Source: Actinomycetota bacterium
GTDB taxonomy: Bacteria > Actinomycetota > Actinomycetes > Nanopelagicales > Nanopelagicaceae
Length of the DNA stretch: 45,110 nucleotides
Assembly: GCA_026392765.1 (NCBI GenBank)
Contig: JAPLBL010000034.1
Location: forward strand, 1-45,110
Direction of reading: 5' to 3'
The position numbers and the translations under genes were made by a program. Under the pieces are notes generated by a model. That model was not told the origin of the DNA. It ran no database searches and saw nothing but the letters and a program-made list of their open reading frames with translations. Shown here in pieces: positions 1 to 10,078 of the stretch (its first letter is position 1; the number at the start of each line of letters is the position of its first letter).

Positions 1-2597
1 GATGAAGCAACACCATTTTCATCTGCTGCTGTGTATTTCAACGGCGCAGTTTGAGCTGGCTTCTCATCAACGCCGCGAGCTTTCACCTGTGATCCATCAC
101 CTTCGATAGTGACTTCAACGTTAAAGACAAGGCTTGCAAGCTCTTCCTTAATAGCATCCATCATCGCTGCAAAGAGTTCATATCCTTCGCGCTGATATTC
201 AACCAATGGGTCACGTTGTGCCATGGCACGAAGTCCAATTCCCTCTTGGAGATAATCCATCTCATAGAGGTGCTCGCGCCACTTGCGATCAAGGACAGAG
301 AGTAGAACCTTGCGCTCGAGCTCGCGTAATACATCGACGCCAAGATCTTCTTCGCGCTTCTTATATGCAGCAGCTGCATCATCCAGGATGCGAGCCTCAA
401 GAAAATCAACATCGAGTGCTGAAGATGATCCAACCTCAGCGATGATCTGCTCAGGTGTAAATGAAATTGGATAGATAAGCTTGAGAGCTGTCCAGAGCTG
501 CGCTAGATCCCAATCTTCTCCAAAACCTTGTGCAGCAGCTGCACGCACATATGCAGACAAAGTATCTGCCATAAAGTCATTGACCTGCTCACCGATATCT
601 TTACCTTCAAGAACTAAGCGGCGCTCTCCATAAATCACTTCACGTTGGCGGTTCATGACATCGTCATACTTCAAAACATTCTTTCGGATTTCAAAGTTCT
701 GAGCTTCAACCTGTGTCTGGGCTGAGCGAATTGCATTTGAGACCATCTTGGATTCGATGGGTTCATCTTCAGGTAGTCCTGCAGCTGCTAATACTCGCTC
801 AACAATTCCTGAGTTAAAGCGGCGCATCAAATCATCTTGAAGTGAGAGATAAAAACGAGATTCACCAGGATCGCCTTGGCGACCTGAACGACCACGCAGC
901 TGGTTATCAATACGACGTGATTCGTGGCGCTCAGTTCCTAATACATAGAGACCGCCCAGTGAAATCACTTCTTCATGTTCTCTAGCGATTGCATCTTTCT
1001 GCTTTGCAATCTCTGCTGGCCATGCAGCTTCATACTCAGGTGCGTTATCTACTGGAGAAAGCCCACGACGTTGAAGTTCGAAATCTGCCATGAACTCAGG
1101 GTTTCCACCGAGCATGATGTCAGTACCGCGACCTGCCATATTGGTTGCAACGGTGACTGCGCCCTTCACGCCTGCGCGAGCAACGATTGCTGCTTCGCGC
1201 TCATGATGTTTAGCGTTCAATACTTCGTGGGGAACGCCCGCTTTCTTTAAGAATGCTGAGAGTTCTTCAGACTTTTCAACGCTGACAGTTCCGACCAATA
1301 CTGGCTGGCCTTTGCGATGGCGTTCGACGATATCGCGAGTAACGGCTGCAAACTTTCCTACTTCAGATTTATAGACCAAGTCAGCTTGATCAAGGCGTTG
1401 CATATCGCGGTTTGTAGGAATAGGAACAACACCAAGCTTGTAGATTTGGTGGAATTCAGATGCCTCAGTCATGGCAGTACCTGTCATGCCTGAAATAGTT
1501 TCGTAGAGACGGAAGTAGTTCTGCAGCGTAATCGTTGCCAGAGTCTGGTTCTCATCTTTGATTTCAATACGTTCTTTTGCCTCAAGTGCTTGGTGTAGAC
1601 CTTCGCTATAGCGACGCCCTGCCAGCATGCGTCCTGTGTGCTCATCAACGATCAAAAGCTCGCCATTCATCACTACATAATCCTTATCGCGCTTAAAGAG
1701 CTCTTTAGCGCGCACTGAGTTATTGAGATAGCCAATCAGCGTTGTATTTGCTGCCTCATAGAGGTTTTCAATCTTAAGAAGCTCTTCGACCTTTGTGACG
1801 CCATCTTCAAGAATGCCGACGGTCTTCTTCTTCTCATCAACCTCATAGTGCGCATCACGCTGGAGCTTGCCCGCAATATTTGCAAACTCGACATACCACT
1901 TGGTTGCTTTATCAGCTGGTCCGCTGATGATCAGAGGTGTACGAGCTTCATCGATAAGAATGGAGTCCACTTCATCGACAACTGCGAAGAAATGATCACG
2001 CTGAACACAATCTTCGAGTGACCACGCCATATTGTCGCGAAGGTAATCAAAGCCAAATTCATTGTTTGTGCCGTAGGTAATATCTGACATATATGCAGCG
2101 CGACGCTCTGCAGGAGTCATACTGTTAAGAATGACGCCAACGCTTAAACCAAGGAAACGATGGATACGACCCATCCATTCACTATCGCGCTCAGCGAGAT
2201 AATCATTGACTGTAACGACGTGAACACCTCGACCTGCAAGAGCATTGAGGTAGGAAGGAAGAGTTGCAACGAGAGTCTTTCCTTCACCGGTACGCATTTC
2301 GGCGATATTTCCGCTGTGAAGTGCTGCCCCGCCCATTAACTGAACATCGTAATGACGCTGACCCAAGGTGCGCTGTGCTGCTTCACGGACAACTGCAAAT
2401 GCCTCTGGCATTAGGTCATCAAGAGTTTCACCTTGTGTAAAGCGTGACTTGAATTCTTCTGTCTTTGCGCGCAGCTGCTCGTCAGATAGTGGAGTGATGG
2501 AAGCTTCAAGGGCATTGACCTTGTCGACGATCTTGCTCAAGTCGCGAAGGATTTTACCTTCGCCAGCTCGCATGATTCGATCGAGAATTGAAGCCAT
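1..2597 (-). CDS. secA: Protein translocase ATPase SecA (3' end cut by window edge)
   Basis: Motor ATPase that drives unfolded preproteins through the SecYEG channel at the cytoplasmic membrane. The start is ATG at 2597, giving [15 protein letters not shown], with a GGAAGG ribosome site about 8 bases upstream. The reading frame stays open for 865 codons to the window edge, so only a short C-terminal tail is missing. Visible motifs are the Walker [10 protein letters not shown], the DEAD-like Walker [18 protein letters not shown], and the NBD2 motif [17 protein letters not shown]. Whether a C-terminal zinc-binding tail follows cannot be seen. It lies 47 bases downstream of comF on the same strand. 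In many actinobacteria hpf lies between comF and secA; here nothing fits in that gap. Identity is certain. Confidence 0.98.
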   Translation of the reverse strand, partial: MASILDRIMRAGEGKILRDLSKIVDKVNALEASITPLSDEQLRAKTEEFKSRFTQGETLDDLMPEAFAVVREAAQRTLGQRHYDVQLMGGAALHSGNIAEMRTGEGKTLVATLPSYLNALAGRGVHVVTVNDYLAERDSEWMGRIHRFLGLSVGVILNSMTPAERRAAYMSDITYGTNNEFGFDYLRDNMAWSLEDCVQRDHFFAVVDEVDSILIDEARTPLIISGPADKATKWYVEFANIAGKLQRDAHYEVDEKKKTVGILEDGVTKVEELLKIENLYEAANTTLIGYLNNSVRAKELFKRDKDYVVMNGELLIVDEHTGRMLAGRRYSEGLHQALEAKERIEIKDENQTLATITLQNYFRLYETISGMTGTAMTEASEFHQIYKLGVVPIPTNRDMQRLDQADLVYKSEVGKFAAVTRDIVERHRKGQPVLVGTVSVEKSEELSAFLKKAGVPHEVLNAKHHEREAAIVARAGVKGAVTVATNMAGRGTDIMLGGNPEFMADFELQRRGLSPVDNAPEYEAAWPAEIAKQKDAIAREHEEVISLGGLYVLGTERHESRRIDNQLRGRSGRQGDPGESRFYLSLQDDLMRRFNSGIVERVLAAAGLPEDEPIESKMVSNAIRSAQTQVEAQNFEIRKNVLKYDDVMNRQREVIYGERRLVLEGKDIGEQVNDFMADTLSAYVRAAAAQGFGEDWDLAQLWTALKLIYPISFTPEQIIAEVGSSSALDVDFLEARILDDAAAAYKKREEDLGVDVLRELERKVLLSVLDRKWREHLYEMDYLQEGIGLRAMAQRDPLVEYQREGYELFAAMMDAIKEELASLVFNVEVTIEGDGSQVKARGVDEKPAQTAPLKYTAADENGVAS

Positions 2598-2644
2598 CGG
2601 TCTACCTTCCAGTTGCTGTACTACAGGGCGCTAAATCAACCCCC

Positions 2645-3283
2645 TTATCGTAGGGGTTCTGCAACGCAGGCTGTTACGCCGGCTGCCACCTCAATGCCCA
2701 GTTCACGCAGGGCTCGCGCAGCTTCATGCATAGTTGCCCCTGTTGTGACGAGGTCGTCAATCAAAAAAGCCTTTCCACTGAGATATCTCAGCCCTTTAAG
2801 TGCTCCCGCTAAGTTTTCAACTCTCGCTCTTGCATCCAGTGCTGATTGATCTCTCACTTTTCTTACATGTATGAGATTTTCAAATGTCGGCAATCCGCAG
2901 CTCTTGCTCAGTTGCTCTGACAAATCACACATAAATTGCCGCCCTCGCAATCGTGCGATGCTAGGTCGTGATGGAATCGGAATGAGCATTCCAATTCCTT
3001 GCTCCTTCACACAGTATGAAAGTGATTTCTTAAGAGCATCGATCATCAATTCATCTGCCTGAACCAGGCCATTTTCTTTGGCAGCAAGAAGCACCTTTCC
3101 TGCAATCGGTGAATACTCAATCGCTGAATAGATTGGGAATTTCGGATTGCTTCGAGAATTGCGCGTGAAGATATGTGGGTGCCATTGGCTGCGACAGAGC
3201 GAACAGATTGAAAGCCCCAAAGCTGAACATCCCAGACAACGGACAGGAAATATCATTTCTTGCAGGGCTTGAATGCTTCTCAC
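2645..3283 (-). CDS. comF: ComF family amidophosphoribosyltransferase-like protein
   Basis: A 212-residue protein of the ComF/GntX family. It has an N-terminal zinc-ribbon-like segment (PVRCLGC then CSLC, about residues 13-30) and a C-terminal class I phosphoribosyltransferase fold with the PRPP-binding loop FLIDDLVTTGATM near residue 175. Family members support DNA uptake in competent bacteria, but the biochemical substrate is generally unknown. The GTG at 3283 gives the longest protein; ATG at 3256 (MIFPVRCLGC) is an equally plausible start, because neither has a clear ribosome site. It follows mtrB by 31 bases and precedes secA. In related actinobacteria lpqB usually separates mtrB from comF, and it is absent here. 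Confidence 0.85.
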   Translation of the reverse strand: MRSIQALQEMIFPVRCLGCSALGLSICSLCRSQWHPHIFTRNSRSNPKFPIYSAIEYSPIAGKVLLAAKENGLVQADELMIDALKKSLSYCVKEQGIGMLIPIPSRPSIARLRGRQFMCDLSEQLSKSCGLPTFENLIHVRKVRDQSALDARARVENLAGALKGLRYLSGKAFLIDDLVTTGATMHEAARALRELGIEVAAGVTACVAEPLR

Positions 3284-3314
3284 TCGCGCATTGTGAACGA
3301 GAGGCTAGAGCTAT

Positions 3315-4883
3315 TTACAGATAAAAATTCTCTTCGTGGAAATCTTTTGGCGCAGCCTTTATTGGTCGTCCTTCAATAGATTCTCCCGCTTTGCGTGGCA
3401 GGGTAAGTACAAATTGAGCTCCAAGGCCTGGTCGGCCCCACGCATCGAGTTCGCCGTTATGTAGTCGGGCATCTTCGAGCGCAATCGATAGACCAAGGCC
3501 AGTGCCGCCACGAACTCGAGCACGGGAAGGGTCTGCGCGCCAGAATCGGTCGAAGACTCGTATCAATGATGATTCATCCAAGCCAGAGCCAAAATCTCGC
3601 ACAGCAATACCGACATCACTATCGGTTGCAACGATGGTGACGATTACTTGCTGACCGTCGGCATGATCGAGGGCATTAGATAAGAGATTACGCATAATGC
3701 GCTCAACGCGCCTGACATCAGCCTGAATATTGACCTTGCCTACCTCACAAAGAACTCGAATACCTGACTCTGTATCAATATCGCCTAGCTCAAAATCTTT
3801 GACGCATTTCTGCACAAGTGCAACGACATCAAAGTCAACCGGCTCAAGGACTGCGACCTCTGCATCGAATCGACTTACTTCAAGCAGGTCTTCAAGTAAT
3901 CGCTCGAAGCGATCAATCTGGGCTGCTAAGAGTTCAGAACTTCGTGCAACCAATGGGTCAAATGATGTGCGCTGGTTATAGATAACTTCAGATGCCATAC
4001 GAAGGGTGGTCAGTGGTGTGCGCAGTTCATGAGAAACATCCGAAACAAAACGTTGCTGTACACGAGAAAGGTTTTCAAGACGGGTGATCTGCTGCTCAAT
4101 AGATTGCGCCATCTCGTTATATGAATTGGCAAGGGTTGCCATCTCATCCTGAGATTCGATTTTCATTCGCTGGCTGAAATCACCCAAGGTAAATTGCGTT
4201 GCGATGCGCGCAGCATCACGTACGGGCCGGACAACTTGTCGCACTACCAGCCATGTAATCAAGCCAATCAGAAAGATCAGTCCAAATCCTGTGAAGAGAA
4301 GAGAGTTTCGAATGAGCGCTAAGGTAGCTGTCTGATTTTCAAGAGAGAAGATAATATACATTTCATACTGTCCGCCTGAAGGAATGTTTACTTTCTTTCC
4401 TACGATCAGTACTTGTCGAGATACTCCTGAGTTCTCTTTCGCCTGGGCATAGCTATTTTCAATCTTAGTTCCAGAGACAACTCTCTTCCTTAGCTCGGCC
4501 GGGATAGAGGAGCTCTTAATGCGCGCTGAAGCCATCTCGTAAGAAACCTTTTTATTAGTATTTACCGGAACCTTGAGGAAGATGATTTCTCGTCGCGCTT
4601 CTTTCACTACTTGAGTCGTGGCATTCACAACAATGTTAGCAAGGATCTTCTTTCGCTCTTCCACCGTTGAGTTTCTAGATATCGCCAGCTTGTATTCGGC
4701 GTCAAAGAAGGTGAATTTTGATTCTGAAAGAGCTGAGTTAAAAGCAGATGATTGAAGGCCATCAGATAGGCGGGAGTTGAGCGCAGAACCAACTAGTGAG
4801 ATAACACCGAGTGAGAGTAGAACCGTCGAGAGAATAACTTTGGTTGCAAGTGATTGCGATAGTGCTCGACGAATGCCCAACAT
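3315..4883 (-). CDS. mtrB: MtrB-type sensor histidine kinase
   Basis: Membrane sensor kinase, 522 residues, partner of the response regulator encoded just upstream. Order of parts: a membrane segment at about 15-36, an extracytoplasmic sensor region to about 192, a second membrane segment at about 195-215, a HAMP linker (about 216-268), the HisKA dimerisation domain with the phospho-accepting His285 in SDVSHELRTP, and a HATPase domain with N-box RNLLSNALDHADG, G1 DFGSGLD and G2 GGTGLGLSIA. MtrB controls cell-wall and division functions in mycobacteria and corynebacteria. It starts 14 bases after the mtrA stop, so the two are co-transcribed. LpqB, the lipoprotein that modulates MtrB in mycobacteria, is not encoded downstream as it usually is. 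Confidence 0.95.
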   Translation of the reverse strand: MLGIRRALSQSLATKVILSTVLLSLGVISLVGSALNSRLSDGLQSSAFNSALSESKFTFFDAEYKLAISRNSTVEERKKILANIVVNATTQVVKEARREIIFLKVPVNTNKKVSYEMASARIKSSSIPAELRKRVVSGTKIENSYAQAKENSGVSRQVLIVGKKVNIPSGGQYEMYIIFSLENQTATLALIRNSLLFTGFGLIFLIGLITWLVVRQVVRPVRDAARIATQFTLGDFSQRMKIESQDEMATLANSYNEMAQSIEQQITRLENLSRVQQRFVSDVSHELRTPLTTLRMASEVIYNQRTSFDPLVARSSELLAAQIDRFERLLEDLLEVSRFDAEVAVLEPVDFDVVALVQKCVKDFELGDIDTESGIRVLCEVGKVNIQADVRRVERIMRNLLSNALDHADGQQVIVTIVATDSDVGIAVRDFGSGLDESSLIRVFDRFWRADPSRARVRGGTGLGLSIALEDARLHNGELDAWGRPGLGAQFVLTLPRKAGESIEGRPIKAAPKDFHEENFYL

Positions 4884-4897
4884 GGAGAGTAAGCCCC

Positions 4898-5578
4898 TTA
4901 CGCTGGGCCGCCCGCCTTATAGCCAACACCGCGCACTGTCATAACGATTTCAGGATGTTCAGGGTCGTGCTCAATCTTGGAACGAAGTCGCTGTACGTGC
5001 ACATTCACTAAACGAGTATCGGTGCTGTGGCGATAGCCCCAGACTTCGCTTAAAAGTGCATCACGTGTGAAGACTCGTCCTGGATCTTTAGCAAGTGCAA
5101 CTAAAAGATCGAACTCAAGTCGTGTGAGCTGAATAGATGTGGCGCCACGATGGACTTCATGGGCAGTCACATCGATGGTGAGATCACCGATGGTGAGTAG
5201 ACCTGTGACATCGGCATTGGTGCGACGAAGACGTGTGCGAATTCGAGCAATGAGTTCGGCCTTATCGCGAAAGGGCTTTTGCATGTAATCATCTGCGCCA
5301 GCTTCAAGGCCACGGACAATGTCCTGTGTTTCACCTTTAGCGCTGAGCATGACGATTGGAACCATTGATTCTTGTCTGATTAATCTGCAGACCTCAATGC
5401 CATCAATTCCTGGCAACATCACATCGAGTAAGACGAGGTCTGGAGGATTATTTCTAAATACCTCCAGCGCCTCATCTCCGCGACTGACAAGATCTACATC
5501 GAAGCCTGAACTTGTGAGAACAATTCCAAGCATTTCTGCAAGGTCTTGATCGTCATCGACGACCATAACCAAGGTCAT
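4898..5578 (-). CDS. mtrA: MtrA response regulator (OmpR/PhoB family)
   Basis: A 226-residue response regulator: receiver domain with acidic pocket VDDD (residues 7-10), phospho-acceptor Asp52 in LLDVMLPG and the conserved lysine in the MQKPF loop, followed by an OmpR-type winged helix from about residue 130, ending in VRGVGYKAG. Phosphorylated by MtrB, it binds promoters of cell-wall hydrolases and replication-linked genes in other actinobacteria. The ATG at 5578 abuts the ahcY stop codon (5579-5581) with no gap, so it is expressed from the ahcY transcript. The order sahH - mtrA - mtrB is kept as in mycobacteria, although tmk, which sits between sahH and mtrA there, is missing. Confidence 0.96.
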   Translation of the reverse strand: MTLVMVVDDDQDLAEMLGIVLTSSGFDVDLVSRGDEALEVFRNNPPDLVLLDVMLPGIDGIEVCRLIRQESMVPIVMLSAKGETQDIVRGLEAGADDYMQKPFRDKAELIARIRTRLRRTNADVTGLLTIGDLTIDVTAHEVHRGATSIQLTRLEFDLLVALAKDPGRVFTRDALLSEVWGYRHSTDTRLVNVHVQRLRSKIEHDPEHPEIVMTVRGVGYKAGGPA

Positions 5579-6859
5579 TTATGAACCGTGCTCCCAAGAG
5601 TTGAGGTACATATCTTGTGCAGGTGTAAGTGTGTCGATGCGTCCACCCATTGACTTGAGCTTGAGTGAAGCAACTTCCTTATCAATGTATGTAGGAACTT
5701 CGTGAACACCAGCTGGAAGATTCTTTGCTTCCTTGACTAAGTATTCAGCTGTGAGTGCCTGATCAGAGAATGACATATCCATTACTGATGCTGGGTGACC
5801 TTCTGCAGCTCCAAGGTTTACAAGGCGTCCTTCTGCAAGAAGAAGTAGGCGACGGCCATCCTTCATGACGTATTCGTCAGTCTGGTGACGCATCTTCTCG
5901 TTCTTCTTTACTGAGTTCTGCTCAAGCCATGCAACATCGATTTCGATATCAAAGTGACCTGAGTTGGCCATGATTGCGCCATCCTTCATCACTGCGAAGT
6001 GCTCATCGCGAAGAACATCGCGGTTACCTGTAACGGTAATGAATACATCGCCGACCTTTGCAGCATCAACCATTGGCATAACGCGGAAACCCTGCATCAT
6101 TGCATCAAGTGCCTTTGTTGGGTCGATTTCAGTGACAACAACATCAGCGCCCATGCCCTTGGCACGCTCTGCAACGCCCTTACCGCAGTAACCAAATCCA
6201 GCAACGACGACGATGCGTCCTGCAAGAAGGAAGTTAGTCGCACGGAATACAGCATCCAGTGTTGACTGACCTGTTCCATAACGGTTATCAAACATGTGCT
6301 TTGTATCAGTGTCATTGACAGCGATCATTGGGAAAGTCAGTGCGCCATCTTTTGCCATCTGGTTCAGACGGATAACACCCGTTGTTGTCTCCTCGCATCC
6401 ACCAGCGATGTTGGGAAGAAGTTCCTTACGGGTTGTGTGAAGAGTGTTCACGAGGTCGCAACCATCATCAAAGACTTGGTGTGGGTTGATATCAAGTGCT
6501 GCGTTGATGTGCGCGTAGTAACCATCACGGTCGACTGAGTTACGTGCAAATACTGAAATACCGTATTCGTGAACCAGCGCAGCTGCTGTGTCATCTTGTG
6601 TTGAAAGTGGGTTTGAAGCACAGAGTGCGATATCAGCGCCCCCTGCTTTAAGAACGCGCATCAAGTTTGCTGTCTCAGTTGTGACGTGCATACAAGCTGC
6701 GATACGTACGCCTACGAATGGTTGTGACTTTTCAAAACGCTCACGTATCTGAGCAAGCACAGGCATATTGCGCTCTGCCCATTCGATCTTCTTACGGCCA
6801 GCTTCAGCAAGTGATGCATCTGCAATGTCATGCTTTGGAATAGTTGTGACAGGTGTCAT
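5579..6859 (-). CDS. ahcY: Adenosylhomocysteinase (short form)
   Basis: Splits S-adenosylhomocysteine into adenosine and homocysteine with tightly bound NAD, keeping methylation reactions moving. The protein has 426 residues; motifs are [35 protein letters not shown], the Rossmann loop GFGYCGKG and [11 protein letters not shown]. It is about 70 residues shorter than mycobacterial SahH (about 495) and ends in YLNSWEHGS instead of the aromatic tail of the long form. This matches the short Thermotoga/archaeal type. The start at 6859 is supported by AGGGAGA about 9 bases upstream. It heads the ahcY-mtrA-mtrB-comF-secA run. Confidence 0.95.
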   Translation of the reverse strand: MTPVTTIPKHDIADASLAEAGRKKIEWAERNMPVLAQIRERFEKSQPFVGVRIAACMHVTTETANLMRVLKAGGADIALCASNPLSTQDDTAAALVHEYGISVFARNSVDRDGYYAHINAALDINPHQVFDDGCDLVNTLHTTRKELLPNIAGGCEETTTGVIRLNQMAKDGALTFPMIAVNDTDTKHMFDNRYGTGQSTLDAVFRATNFLLAGRIVVVAGFGYCGKGVAERAKGMGADVVVTEIDPTKALDAMMQGFRVMPMVDAAKVGDVFITVTGNRDVLRDEHFAVMKDGAIMANSGHFDIEIDVAWLEQNSVKKNEKMRHQTDEYVMKDGRRLLLLAEGRLVNLGAAEGHPASVMDMSFSDQALTAEYLVKEAKNLPAGVHEVPTYIDKEVASLKLKSMGGRIDTLTPAQDMYLNSWEHGS

Positions 6860-6983
6860 GTGTATTTTTCTCCCTAATGTAAAAACGGCTGTTTTATTCG
6901 CTTGACCTTCGGCGTAGGGCTCTACTGTGCTAGTCGGCTATGGACATAGGTTAGTGGAAGGTGTGAAAAAAGGTGAAAAGGGC
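6860..6983 (-). promoter_or_regulatory. Leader and probable promoter region of ahcY
   Basis: A 124-base gap between the phosphomannomutase stop and the ahcY start. It holds a ribosome site (AGGGAGA just before the ATG), a possible -10 TACATT about 21 bases before the start, and a tight palindrome CTATG-GA-CATAG at 6938-6949 that could bind a dimeric regulator. I looked for an SAH or SAM riboswitch core and did not recognise one. No clear -35 was found, so the exact promoter is unresolved. Confidence 0.4.
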
Positions 6984-8336
6984 TTATCCGCGGATCGTGT
7001 TAAGTACATCATCTCGAACCTTCTTCATGCGGGCCTCTGTTGAAGCCTCAACGTTGAGTCGAAGGAGGGGCTCGGTATTGGATGCGCGAAGGTTAAACCA
7101 CCAGGTATCGCCGCTGATGGTCAGGCCATCCAGATGATCAACTTCAACGCCATCTTTCTCTCCATAGATTCCTTCAATTTTAGCCATCGCAGCTTTTGCA
7201 TCTGAAACCGTTGAATTGATTTCACCGCTTGAGTGATATCGATTAAATGGAGCTAGAAGTTTTGACAGAGAAGTCTTTGTTTCTCCAAGAGCTGCGATTG
7301 CGTGGAGGGCTGCAAGCATTCCTGAATCTGCCTTCCAGAAATCGCGGAAGTAGAAGTGACCTGAGTGCTCTCCCCCGAATACAGCGTTTGTCTCAGCCAT
7401 CAACTTCTTAATATAAGAGTGGCCCACTCGTGAGCGAACTGCAGTGCCACCATTTTCTTCAACAACTTCCTTCACCGCGCGCGATGAGATTAAGTTATAA
7501 ATAATGTTTGAGCCTGGATGGAGTTTGAGTTCGCGGGTGGCTATCAAAGATGTGAGAGAAGATGGATTTACGAGATCTCCATTCTCATCCACAAGGAAGC
7601 AGCGATCGGCATCGCCATCAAAGGCAAGACCAACATCTGCGGCATGCTTCTTCACGGCCTTCTGGAGATCTTTAAGATTTGATGGCTCAATCGGATTTGC
7701 TTCATGGTTGGGGAAGGTGCCATCGAGCTCAAAATACATCTCAATAACTTCAGCGTTCAGGCGCTTAAAGACTGCAGGTGCTGTGTATCCACCCATTCCA
7801 TTACCGGCATCAATAACAATTTTCAGTGGTCGAATGGCTGAGACATTAACGAGTGAGAGAAGGTGATCGACATACTCCTCAAGCATGTTCTGCGTCTTCT
7901 CAACTCCAACGTTACGCATCGCCATAGGAGTTCCTTCTTTGACGAAGTTTTCAATGGTTACTAGACCCGACTCTTTACCAATGGGTCTTGCGCCACTCAA
8001 GCAGAGTTTGATTCCGTTGTAGGCAGCAGGATTATGGCTTGCAGTGAACATCGCACCTGGAAGATTGAGCTTTCCTGATGCGAAATACAACATATCTGTT
8101 GAGGCTAATCCAATACGAATGACATCAAGTCCTTGAGAGGTAATTCCTGCAGCAAATGCAGTTGCAAGTGTGGGAGATGATGGGCGCATATCTTCACCGA
8201 TTACCACAGTGCCCGGTTCGCGCTCTAATTCAAGAAATCGAGCAACGGCAACACCTGTAGCAAAGGCAAAATCAGGGGTGAGTTCTTTATCGACTAGACC
8301 ACGTATGTCGTAGGCCTTAAAGATAGATGCGCTCAT
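6984..8336 (-). CDS. manB: Phosphomannomutase/phosphoglucomutase
   Basis: Alpha-D-phosphohexomutase of 450 residues that interconverts mannose-6-phosphate and mannose-1-phosphate, the substrate for GDP-mannose. Visible are the phosphoserine loop TASHNPAAYNG with catalytic Ser100, the metal-binding loop DGDADRC, the sugar-ring-binding GEHSGHFYF and the phosphate-binding C-terminal loop RASNTEPLLRL. Some family members also act on glucose phosphates. It lies with DUF3499, whiB and the guanylyltransferase, as around Rv3257c-Rv3264c of M. tuberculosis. Its ATG is preceded by TACGAT with a six-base spacer, suggesting its own leaderless transcript as well as read-through from DUF3499. Confidence 0.94.
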   Translation of the reverse strand: MSASIFKAYDIRGLVDKELTPDFAFATGVAVARFLELEREPGTVVIGEDMRPSSPTLATAFAAGITSQGLDVIRIGLASTDMLYFASGKLNLPGAMFTASHNPAAYNGIKLCLSGARPIGKESGLVTIENFVKEGTPMAMRNVGVEKTQNMLEEYVDHLLSLVNVSAIRPLKIVIDAGNGMGGYTAPAVFKRLNAEVIEMYFELDGTFPNHEANPIEPSNLKDLQKAVKKHAADVGLAFDGDADRCFLVDENGDLVNPSSLTSLIATRELKLHPGSNIIYNLISSRAVKEVVEENGGTAVRSRVGHSYIKKLMAETNAVFGGEHSGHFYFRDFWKADSGMLAALHAIAALGETKTSLSKLLAPFNRYHSSGEINSTVSDAKAAMAKIEGIYGEKDGVEVDHLDGLTISGDTWWFNLRASNTEPLLRLNVEASTEARMKKVRDDVLNTIRG

Positions 8337-8342
8337 ATGGAT

Positions 8343-8348
8343 ATCGTA
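8343..8348 (-). promoter_or_regulatory. Leaderless -10 element of phosphomannomutase gene
   Basis: TACGAT on the minus strand lies exactly six bases before the ATG at 8336, so transcription would begin at the start codon. There is no ribosome-binding site in between. Confidence 0.5.
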
Positions 8349-8372
8349 AAGAGAAGAGTGTGGAAATAGAAA

Positions 8373-8744
8373 TTAGGAAGGGACTGCGCGTAAGTGACCA
8401 CGTCGACCCACGCTTGACTGGGATGGCGATGTTGATACTTCGTGCTCAGAGGCAAGTGCAACCTGAGCTACTTCGCGGACTGCATCTGCAATTGCCATCA
8501 AATCATCATCACTGGGTCCAGCGCTATCAACATCAACGCTCTGACGAATTACATTCCAACCATTGGGAACTGTAAGCCGCGCTGAATGCTTTTCGCAGAG
8601 ATCATAGGAATGTGGTTCAGAGAAAGTAGCAAGTGGACCTAGGACTGCTGTGGAATCTGCATAGATATATGTCAGAGTCATCGATGCGACGGAGCGACAA
8701 GTCACACGTGAACACACGCGACCTGTCCGTACTTGATTACTCAT
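8373..8744 (-). CDS. DUF3499 family protein
   Basis: A small cytoplasmic protein (123 residues) of the actinobacterial DUF3499 family, function unknown. It has a CSRVTC pair near the N-terminus, the conserved core TLTYIYADSTAVLGPLA, then EPHSYDLCEKHSARL; the cysteines and histidines suggest a zinc site. I chose ATG 8744 (MSNQVRTGRVC) because family members start just before the cysteine pair and because TAATCT sits seven bases upstream. A TTG at 8774 would add ten residues but has no support. It lies between DUF5719 and the phosphomannomutase, its usual neighbourhood. No catalytic role can be assigned. Confidence 0.9.
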   Translation of the reverse strand: MSNQVRTGRVCSRVTCRSVASMTLTYIYADSTAVLGPLATFSEPHSYDLCEKHSARLTVPNGWNVIRQSVDVDSAGPSDDDLMAIADAVREVAQVALASEHEVSTSPSQSSVGRRGHLRAVPS

Positions 8745-8751
8745 GTCAACA

Positions 8752-8757
8752 AGATTA
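8752..8757 (-). promoter_or_regulatory. Leaderless -10 element of DUF3499 gene
   Basis: TAATCT on the minus strand, seven bases before ATG 8744. This spacing supports the shorter start over the TTG at 8774. Confidence 0.45.
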
Positions 8758-8776
8758 GTGGGGGTGAGTCCCAAAG

Positions 8777-10078
8777 TTAGGGATTGAGTACTCGAATATT
8801 CGATGCGGGTACAGAAGATTTTGCTAGAACGCTGCCAGCATTGAGTGGGATGTAGCCATAGCCACTCTTGGATGCGATCAGTGCAGCGCCCGATGTGCCC
8901 GATGAGATTGCGCTAAATGAGACTGCTCGCACAGAATCAGGAACGACATAGGTTGCAATATCCTCGGCTGCAATCTTGATTGTCTTCGTTTTGCCATTGG
9001 TATAGGTCAGCTCCAGATTGACCTTGATGCCAGTGCCAGTAAATACAAGGGTAGGAGCCAATCCTGTTGTGGCAAGGGTGTACTCAGTCAGATCTTCGGC
9101 TGCAGTACTCCAGACAAAGTCACGCTTTCCCTTCACCAAAGTCTGAGAGAAGACAGAGCCAAGGATTGGTTGATCCGATGAAATATGCAGTGCAAATTTT
9201 CCAGATTCCATCGTCACATCCAGGGGAATTTCAATGACTTTCTTATGTGCAATCACTCTTCCATCAATACCAGCTGGGGCAAATGTTCCATCTGTTGATT
9301 TGATTACCGCAGTAATTCGCGCATCAACATCACCTGGAACAAGAAGGCGCAGAGTATGTGGTGTGGAGCCCCGCCTTCCGGTCTGCTGAGGTATCGCAGG
9401 GATTTGCAACTTCTTTATTGGCTCCCCTGTTGAATTCACGATATCTCCACCGAGGGCCTTTAACCCTTTGCCACGTTCATCGATGACAAATCCATTCACG
9501 CGTCCTGAACGAGGAAGTAAGTGGATGGCAATCTGCTTAGAGCCCGGCGCCAAGGACGCCAACGAAATAGATGTAAAGGTATTTGCTTTGAGTGAAATGG
9601 TGCGTGGAGTGATTGCTCCATTTTCAGTAAAGAGTTTTATCTCAACTAGTGCGCGACCTAGACCACTATTAACAACGTTGAGTGATCCTTTAGATGTGAT
9701 ATCTGCGGTTGCGCCAACAAACCACTGTGATGCAACAGGTGCACTGCAGGGAACAGCGCCCGCCCACACTCCCGTGCGCACTTGCCATGCAACAGGAGTG
9801 ATGACACCTGCTTCAATCACAGCAGATTGTGCAGCAACTGCAAAGCGCCTAATGCCAACCTCTGAAGTCTGCATCGATGAGGTTCCAGTTTTGCGCACAA
9901 GTGTCTTCGGTGATGTTAAAGAAATAGCAGTGGATAAGCCTTCTGTGTTCGGCGGGCATACCGATGCTGGGTATGAGGTGTTGAACCTGCTAGTAGAGAC
10001 TGTGAAATTCAGGATGTTGCTCAGAAAGAGCACCGCTCCAGTGGCGATAGCAAGGATCAATATGCGTTGGTTTTTCAT
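8777..10078 (-). CDS. DUF5719 family membrane-anchored extracytoplasmic protein
   Basis: A 433-residue protein with one N-terminal membrane segment (about residues 6-28, ILILAIATGAVLFLSNILNF) and a long beta-rich, Ser/Thr/Gly-rich exterior part. It resembles the actinobacterial DUF5719 family; function unknown. Its start overlaps the stop of the upstream giant glycosyltransferase by four bases (ATGA), so the two proteins are translationally coupled and probably act together at the outer face of the membrane. No enzyme motif is visible. The tandem beta-sandwich appearance would suit a binding or scaffolding role, but that is only inference. Confidence 0.8.
   Translation of the reverse strand: MKNQRILILAIATGAVLFLSNILNFTVSTSRFNTSYPASVCPPNTEGLSTAISLTSPKTLVRKTGTSSMQTSEVGIRRFAVAAQSAVIEAGVITPVAWQVRTGVWAGAVPCSAPVASQWFVGATADITSKGSLNVVNSGLGRALVEIKLFTENGAITPRTISLKANTFTSISLASLAPGSKQIAIHLLPRSGRVNGFVIDERGKGLKALGGDIVNSTGEPIKKLQIPAIPQQTGRRGSTPHTLRLLVPGDVDARITAVIKSTDGTFAPAGIDGRVIAHKKVIEIPLDVTMESGKFALHISSDQPILGSVFSQTLVKGKRDFVWSTAAEDLTEYTLATTGLAPTLVFTGTGIKVNLELTYTNGKTKTIKIAAEDIATYVVPDSVRAVSFSAISSGTSGAALIASKSGYGYIPLNAGSVLAKSSVPASNIRVLNP

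Noticed and set aside
6860-6983. SAH or SAM riboswitch before ahcY
   Set aside because: I read the leader for known cores of these riboswitches and found none; a covariance-model search would settle it.
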